The notes below the pieces were generated by a model that had not been told where the DNA came from, did no database searches, and saw nothing but the letters and a program-made list of their open reading frames with translations. Made by a program: the position numbers and the translations under genes. From JBAWAP01 sp049589355 (GTDB taxonomy: Bacteria > Chloroflexota > Anaerolineae > VGOG01), in assembly GCA_049589355.1 (NCBI GenBank), contig JBAWAP010000242.1, positions 1-9,320 on the forward strand: a DNA stretch of 9,320 nt, in the 5' to 3' direction. Below, piece by piece: positions 5,402 to 9,320 of the stretch (positions are counted from its first letter, which is position 1; every line of letters begins with the position of its first letter).

Positions 5402-5531
5402 TCCGAACTCGGACGATGGTGGACATCCGATACGCTGGCAAGCGGTTGCCCTTGCCTCCTGATGCACCAAGCGCTCCGGACCCTCCCTCACCGAACTCGG
5501 TGGGGGCTAATCTTTGTTGAGTGAGGGAAGC
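5402..5531 (+). promoter_or_regulatory. Structured distal greA leader with possible RBS-masking pairing
   Basis: No gene is supported here. TCCG-AACT-CGGA at 5402-5413 is a small hairpin. GGCAAG (5437-5442) pairs with CTTGCC (5451-5456). CCCTCACCG (5485-5493) and CGGTGGGGG (5498-5506) form a 9-bp stem with an AACT loop and one G-T wobble. TCCCTCAC (5484-5491) is also an exact complement of GTGAGGGA (5521-5528), the greA Shine-Dalgarno segment, so the two pairings exclude each other. A translational switch is possible but unproven. Confidence 0.45.
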
Positions 5532-6002
5532 ATGACCGAACAGACGACCTTTTTGACCCCAGAAGGGCTCAGAAAGCTCGAGGAGGAGCTAGAATACTTA
5601 CGTACCGTGCGTCGCCAAGCGGTAGCTCAGCGCCTGCGTGCTGTCTTGGAGGAGGAACAGGACATCCTAGAGAACGCCGAGTACGAGGATGCCAAGAATG
5701 AGCAAGCCTTTGTTGAAGGCCGCATCCTGACCCTAGAGACAATCCTAAAGAACGTTGTGATCATTGAGGAGGGCGGCCCTGCTGACAGAGTGGGCATAGG
5801 CAGCCGCGTGACGGTGGCAGAGGAGAAAGAAGAGCCGGAGACTTACCACATCGTCGGCTACGCCGAGGCAGATCCCAAGATGGGCCGCATCTCCAATCAA
5901 TCTCCCCTCGGTCAAGCCTTGCTGGGTCATCGCGTAGGCGATGAGGTCATCGTCAACGCCCCCGATGGCATCCTGCGGTTCCGGATAGTCGCTATCCAAT
6001 AG
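5532..6002 (+). CDS. greA: Transcription elongation factor GreA
   Basis: A 156-residue protein of normal GreA length (about 158). GreA enters the RNA polymerase secondary channel and stimulates cleavage of backtracked RNA. Residues 1-75 form the antiparallel coiled coil. Its tip reads QDILENAEYEDAK, with D44 and E47 in the places of the catalytic acidic pair D41/E44 of E. coli GreA, although the usual Gly before the Asp is Gln here. Residues 80-156 are the FKBP-like domain, with SPLGQALLGHRVGDEV near 114-129. The start is the ATG at 5532, preceded by GAGGGA; an in-frame TTG at 5514 would add six residues and lacks support. It lies 75 bases ahead of lysS on the same strand without a visible terminator, suggesting cotranscription from the promoter at 5278-5306. 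Confidence 0.96.
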   Translation: MTEQTTFLTPEGLRKLEEELEYLRTVRRQAVAQRLRAVLEEEQDILENAEYEDAKNEQAFVEGRILTLETILKNVVIIEEGGPADRVGIGSRVTVAEEKEEPETYHIVGYAEADPKMGRISNQSPLGQALLGHRVGDEVIVNAPDGILRFRIVAIQ

Positions 6003-6077
6003 TCAGATTAAGCGCCAAACGCAAGGGACTTTTGCACTCTTTGCACGCTGGCCTGGTTCCATAAGCAAGGAGAGGGA

Positions 6078-7550
6078 ATGGAGAAACTCAGCGATTTGGA
6101 GAGGCAGCGCCATATCAAACTGGAGAGGATCAGGGAAAGAGGCGTAGACCCCTATCCGCCACGGGTCCAGCGTACTCATACGGCGGCCGAGGCCATCCTG
6201 GAGTTGGAAACTGACAAGCCTCAGAGAGAGCTCAGCTTAGTTGGCAGGCTGATGAGCATCCGGGTGATGGGGAAATCAGCCTTTGCCCACATCGAAGACG
6301 GCAGCGGGCGTATCCAAATCTATCTACGTCAGGATACCTTGGGGGAGGAGGCCTACGAATTCTTCAGACGGGATTTCGATATCGGCGATTTCATCGGGGT
6401 AACAGGGCAGCTCTTTCGCACCCGCACCGGCGAAGTCACCCTCCATGCAAGAGATTTCAACATGCTGGCCAAATCCCTGCATCCCTTGCCTGAGAAATGG
6501 CATGGACTCAAGGATGTGGAGACCCGCTATCGTCAGCGCTACCTGGACCTCATCGCCAATGAGGAAGTGCGAAAGATTTTCTTGATCCGGGCCCGCATCG
6601 TCAGCGCTCTGCGCCGCTTCCTGGACGGGCGGGAATTCCTGGAGGTGGAGACTCCTGTTCTGCAGCCCCTCTACGGCGGAGCAGCAGCCAGGCCCTTTAT
6701 CACCTATCACAACGTCTTGGAGCAAGACCTCTATCTCCGTATCTCTGATGAGCTCTATCTCAAGCGGCTGATCATCGGCGGCTACGAGCGAGTCTACGAA
6801 ATTGGCAGGGACTTCCGCAATGAAGGTGTCTCCCATACGCACAACCCCGAATTCACCCAATTAGAGTTCTACCAGGCCTACGCCGATTACAACGATGTCA
6901 TGAAGATGGCCGAAGAAATGGTCTCCTACGTAACGCAGGAGGTGCTAGGCACAACTTGCATCACCTATCAAGGCACCGAGATTGACCTCGCTCCGCCTTG
7001 GCCGCGCCGCAGCTTGCGCCAAGCCATCAAAGAAGAATCAGGTATTGACTATCAGGACTACCCCGATGCCCAGAGCTTGTACCAGGCGATCCGAGCCATC
7101 GGAGGCAACGTGGAGCCCAAGGCCACCCGGGGCAAGCTCATTGATGCCCTTCTCTCCAACTATGTGGAGCCTAGGCTCATCCAGCCCACTTTCCTCGTTG
7201 ATTACCCCCTGGAGGTCTCACCCCTGGCCAAGCGAAAGCCGGGACACTCGGCAATCGTGGAGCGCTTCGAGGGCTTCGTAGGGGGCATGGAAATCTGCAA
7301 CGCCTTCACCGAGCTAAACGACCCCCTGGATCAGGAGGAACGTTTCCTGGCCCAGGGACGCGCTTATGAAGCTGGCGACGAGGAGGCTCATCAGATGGAC
7401 GAGGATTGGCTGACTGCTTTGAGCTACGCCATGCCTCCCACGGGAGGCTTTGGCATGGGCATTGATCGCTTGACCATGTTGTTGACCGACCAAGTCTCCA
7501 TCCGCGAGGTTATCCTCTTTCCCCACCTGAGGACAAGGGAACAGCGCTGA
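6078..7550 (+). CDS. lysS: Lysyl-tRNA synthetase, class II
   Basis: A full-length 490-residue cytoplasmic enzyme that charges tRNA-Lys with lysine using ATP. The N-terminal anticodon-binding OB fold spans about 50-140 (VGRLMSIRVMGKSAFAHIED at its core). The class II catalytic core follows: motif 1 around 170-195 ending in LEVETPVL with P193; GGAAARPF at 200-207; motif 2 RDFRNEG with R247 and E249, then HNPEFTQLE to 263; motif 3 GFGMGIDRL at 457-465 with R464. All key residues are present. AAGGAG at 6067-6072 is five bases from the ATG. Upstream is greA, 75 bases away; no T-box leader or own promoter is evident. Downstream, I see no convincing terminator before the groE promoter. Confidence 0.97.
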   Translation: MEKLSDLERQRHIKLERIRERGVDPYPPRVQRTHTAAEAILELETDKPQRELSLVGRLMSIRVMGKSAFAHIEDGSGRIQIYLRQDTLGEEAYEFFRRDFDIGDFIGVTGQLFRTRTGEVTLHARDFNMLAKSLHPLPEKWHGLKDVETRYRQRYLDLIANEEVRKIFLIRARIVSALRRFLDGREFLEVETPVLQPLYGGAAARPFITYHNVLEQDLYLRISDELYLKRLIIGGYERVYEIGRDFRNEGVSHTHNPEFTQLEFYQAYADYNDVMKMAEEMVSYVTQEVLGTTCITYQGTEIDLAPPWPRRSLRQAIKEESGIDYQDYPDAQSLYQAIRAIGGNVEPKATRGKLIDALLSNYVEPRLIQPTFLVDYPLEVSPLAKRKPGHSAIVERFEGFVGGMEICNAFTELNDPLDQEERFLAQGRAYEAGDEEAHQMDEDWLTALSYAMPPTGGFGMGIDRLTMLLTDQVSIREVILFPHLRTREQR

Positions 7551-7648
7551 TGTTTATCAGCGTGTTTCCCCCCAGTTCCACCCCTTTCGCCGATGGCGAG
7601 ATAGATCACGACGTTAACTGGTGATACGCGGCCTCGCACCCAAGCGAT

Positions 7649-7677
7649 TTGCGCTTTTCGCGCTCTTGTGGTATTAT
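7649..7677 (+). promoter_or_regulatory. Sigma70-type promoter of groESL
   Basis: TTGCGC (7649-7654, TTG core intact), 17-base spacer, TATTAT (7672-7677). The start point should fall near 7684, a few bases before the CIRCE site, which is the usual layout of HrcA-regulated groE promoters. The preceding stretch 7551-7648 holds no gene, only a short TCGCC-GAT-GGCGA hairpin without a T-run. Confidence 0.75.
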
Positions 7678-7688
7678 ATATGCCATGC

Positions 7689-7715
7689 TTAGCACTCTCG
7701 ATTTAAGAGTGCTAA
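7689..7715. promoter_or_regulatory. CIRCE operator (HrcA-binding site)
   Basis: TTAGCACTC-N9-GAGTGCTAA matches the CIRCE consensus at all 18 arm positions with the canonical 9-base spacer. HrcA repressor binds CIRCE and is released on heat shock (established knowledge). It lies just downstream of the predicted start point and about 70 bases ahead of groES. hrcA itself is not in the window. Additional arms GCCATGCTT (7682-7690) and AAGCATGGC (7719-7727) extend the inverted repeat outward. Confidence 0.97.
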
Positions 7716-7785
7716 AAGAAGCATGGCCCTCTTTCTCGGCCCTGCGAGACAAAGGATCAAAAATCTTATCATGGAGGTAGAGTAA

Positions 7786-8082
7786 ATGTCAATTAAGTTG
7801 AAGCCCTTAGGCGACCGTTTGATTGTGGAGCCTATCGAGAGGGAGGAAGTGACGGCCAGTGGCATCGTCCTTCCCGAGACGGCCAAGGAGAAGCCCCAGG
7901 AGGGCAAGGTCCTGGCCGTTGGCCCAGGCCAGCGAGACGAAGAGGGAAAGCGCATCCCCATGGACGTCAAGGAGGGTGACCGCGTCCTCTTCGCCAAGTA
8001 CGCCGGCACCGAGGTCAAGCTGGAGGCCAACCGCAAGGTCCTGGTCCTCAAGGAAAGCGATGTCCTCGCTATTGTAGAATGA
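7786..8082 (+). CDS. groES: Co-chaperonin GroES (Hsp10)
   Basis: A 98-residue protein of standard GroES length that caps the GroEL cage as a heptameric ring. Residues 4-16 give the typical KPLGDRLIVEPIE start, residues 17-33 are the mobile loop with the GroEL-contacting GIVLP at 26-30, and residues 45-57 correspond to the roof hairpin. GGAGGT at 7773-7778 lies seven bases before the ATG. It is the first gene of a CIRCE-controlled operon, followed after 72 bases by groEL. Confidence 0.98.
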   Translation: MSIKLKPLGDRLIVEPIEREEVTASGIVLPETAKEKPQEGKVLAVGPGQRDEEGKRIPMDVKEGDRVLFAKYAGTEVKLEANRKVLVLKESDVLAIVE

Positions 8083-8126
8083 CCAATGAGCCAATGACCA
8101 ATGACCAATTGGGATTTGGTCATTGG
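8083..8126 (+). repeat. CCAATGA repeats and 11-bp stem between groES and groEL
   Basis: Directly after the groES stop codon, CCAATGA occurs three times (8083, 8091, 8098) and a partial fourth copy CCAATT follows at 8105. The third copy begins a perfect inverted repeat: CCAATGACCAA (8098-8108) and TTGGTCATTGG (8116-8126) with a 7-base loop. Heptamers of this kind resemble short tandem intergenic repeats described in several bacterial groups. In the mRNA it would form a stable intercistronic stem 28 bases before the groEL start, with possible effect on groES/groEL ratio. It has no T-run, so it is not a typical terminator. Confidence 0.8.
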
Positions 8127-8154
8127 GATTTGAGAATTGAAGGGAGGTTAGATT

Positions 8155-9320
8155 ATGCCTGCAAAGCAACTTATCTTCTCAGAAGAAGCTAGAAGGGCCC
8201 TGAAAAAGGGCATTGACGTCATGGCTACCGCCGTGGGCACCACCCTGGGGCCAAAGGGACGCAACGTGGCCCTGGACAAGAAGTGGGGAGCCCCCACCAT
8301 CACCCACGACGGAGTCACCGTGGCCAAGGAGATTGAGCTCGAAGACCCCTACGAGAACATGGGGGCTCAACTCCTCAAAGAAGCCGCCACCAAGACCAAC
8401 GACGTGGCTGGCGATGGCACCACCACCGCCACCGTCCTGGCCCACATGATCGTTAACGAGGGGCTGAAGAATGTGGCCGCTGGAGCCAACCCCATGCTCA
8501 TCAAGAGGGGCATCGAGAGAGCCACCCAGGCCATCGTGGAGGCCATCAAGGAGCAGTCCAAGGAGCTGGTCACCAAGGAGGAAATCGCCAACGTGGCTGC
8601 CATCTCGGCCAACGACAAGGAGATCGGCGAGCTCATCGCCGAGGTGATGGACAAGGTCGGCAAAGACGGGGTGATCACCGTGGAGGAGTCGAAGGGCCTG
8701 GCCTTCGAGAAAGAGTACGTGGAGGGAATGCAATTCGATAGGGGCTACATCTCCCCCTACTTCATCACCAACCCCGAGGCCATGCAAGCCGAGCTGGAGG
8801 ATCCCTACATCCTGATTTATGATAAGAAGATCTCCGCTGCCACCGACATCATCCCCATCCTGGAGAAGTTGGTTCAGGTGGGCAGGCGTGAGTTGGTGGT
8901 CATCGCCGAGGACGTGGACGGGGAGGCCCTGGCTACCCTGGTTCTCAACAAGCTGCGGGGTACTTTCAGCTTGCTGGCCGTGAAGGCCCCCGGCTTCGGC
9001 GACAGGCGCAAGGCCATGCTCCAGGACATCGCTATCCTCACCGGCGGCCAGGTGATCACCGAGGAGATGGGCCGCAAGTTGGAGACGGCGCAGATCAGCG
9101 ACCTCGGTCAGGCCCGCAAGGTCGTAGCCAGCAAGGACGACACCACCGTCATCGAGGGCAAGGGTTCTGACAAGGAGATCAAGGGCCGCATGGAGCAGAT
9201 CAAGGTCGAGATCGATAAGAGCACCTCGGATTACGACAAGGAGAAGCTGCAGGAGCGGCTGGCCAAGCTGACTGGCGGAGTAGCGGTCATCAAGGTCGGT
9301 GCCGCCACCGAGGTGGAGCT
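8155..9320 (+). CDS. groEL: Chaperonin GroEL (Hsp60), 3' end outside window
   Basis: The first 388 residues of about 540 are present, in an open frame that runs off the window. GroEL forms the double heptameric ring that folds proteins with ATP. Nucleotide-site residues are intact: TLGPKGRNV at 30-38, D52 in HDG, and GDGTTT at 86-91 with D87. The apical domain (about 190-375) keeps substrate/GroES-contact positions Y198, Y202 and F203 in GYISPYF, and KAPGFGDRRK at 277-286 is conserved. The catalytic Asp equivalent to E. coli D398 lies just beyond the window. GGAGG at 8143-8147 is seven bases from the ATG. It is second in the CIRCE-regulated groESL operon; minus-strand frames opposite it are shadows. 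Confidence 0.98.
   Translation, partial: MPAKQLIFSEEARRALKKGIDVMATAVGTTLGPKGRNVALDKKWGAPTITHDGVTVAKEIELEDPYENMGAQLLKEAATKTNDVAGDGTTTATVLAHMIVNEGLKNVAAGANPMLIKRGIERATQAIVEAIKEQSKELVTKEEIANVAAISANDKEIGELIAEVMDKVGKDGVITVEESKGLAFEKEYVEGMQFDRGYISPYFITNPEAMQAELEDPYILIYDKKISAATDIIPILEKLVQVGRRELVVIAEDVDGEALATLVLNKLRGTFSLLAVKAPGFGDRRKAMLQDIAILTGGQVITEEMGRKLETAQISDLGQARKVVASKDDTTVIEGKGSDKEIKGRMEQIKVEIDKSTSDYDKEKLQERLAKLTGGVAVIKVGAATEVE

Noticed and set aside
5320..5520. Plus-strand open frame of 66 codons upstream of greA
   Set aside because: It begins with TTG without a ribosome-binding site, overlaps the terminator-like hairpin and leader stems, and has no recognisable sequence. Treated as untranslated leader.
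5401..5531. T-box riboswitch for the lysS operon
   Set aside because: I looked for the T-box sequence (AGGGTGGNACCGCG type) and found only loose resemblance near 5411-5428. The leader belongs to greA and lacks the expected antiterminator.
6003..6077. Separate lysS promoter in the greA-lysS gap
   Set aside because: A direct repeat of TTTGCAC (6031-6037, 6040-6046) is visible, but no -10 box stands at proper spacing. Cotranscription with greA is simpler.
7551..7648. Terminator after lysS
   Set aside because: Only a 5-bp TCGCC-GAT-GGCGA hairpin without a T-run and a weak CCAGTT/AACTGG pair are present. Not enough to call a terminator.
8179..8787. Minus-strand open frame of 202 codons
   Set aside because: Antisense to conserved groEL codons; Gly/Val/Leu/His-rich translation is a reading-frame artefact of GC-rich coding sequence.

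Overview
The window looks like a chromosomal segment of a fairly GC-rich bacterium, most simply a member of the Chloroflexota (Anaerolineae-like). That placement is an inference. It rests on two exported proteins with Thr/Pro 'TPTPT' linkers, a groESL operon under a CIRCE operator, Shine-Dalgarno-led genes with sigma70-type promoters, and housekeeping proteins of ordinary bacterial type. No gene here fixes the taxon.

Layout: two minus-strand genes for exported proteins fill 1-5066. The first (1-2427, its 3' end outside the window) encodes an 809-residue-plus secreted or membrane-anchored protein with beta-rich modules, a Thr/Pro linker and a C39-like cysteine peptidase domain. Its 305-bp upstream gap (2428-2732) holds a convincing minus-strand promoter, five perfect 7-bp inverted repeats and, next to the neighbouring gene's stop codon, a perfect 15-bp stem. 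The second (2733-5066) encodes a signal-peptide-bearing VIT/VWA protein with a complete MIDAS and a C-terminal Cys-Pro-Gly / hydrophobic / Arg-Arg-Arg tail.

The 465-bp divergent region 5067-5531 contains a small MITE-like insertion (5114-5225, terminal inverted repeats, 8-bp direct repeats at its edges, inner GTCATTGCGAG palindrome), an operator-like inverted repeat, a near-consensus plus-strand promoter (5278-5306) and a structured greA leader of about 220 nt. The leader starts with a terminator-like hairpin and ends with a hairpin that could compete for the ribosome-binding site.

The plus-strand half is housekeeping: greA (5532-6002, transcript cleavage factor), lysS (6078-7550, class II lysyl-tRNA synthetase, probably cotranscribed with greA), then groES (7786-8082) and groEL (8155 to beyond the window end). 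groES and groEL have their own promoter overlapping a perfect CIRCE site, so HrcA-type heat-shock repression is expected. A CCAATGA repeat and an 11-bp stem sit between groES and groEL.

The genes do not form one pathway. The most interesting material is non-coding: the greA leader, the MITE-like insertion, the palindrome cluster in front of the exported peptidase gene and the groES-groEL spacer. I saw no tRNA, rRNA, CRISPR array, transposase or phage gene.
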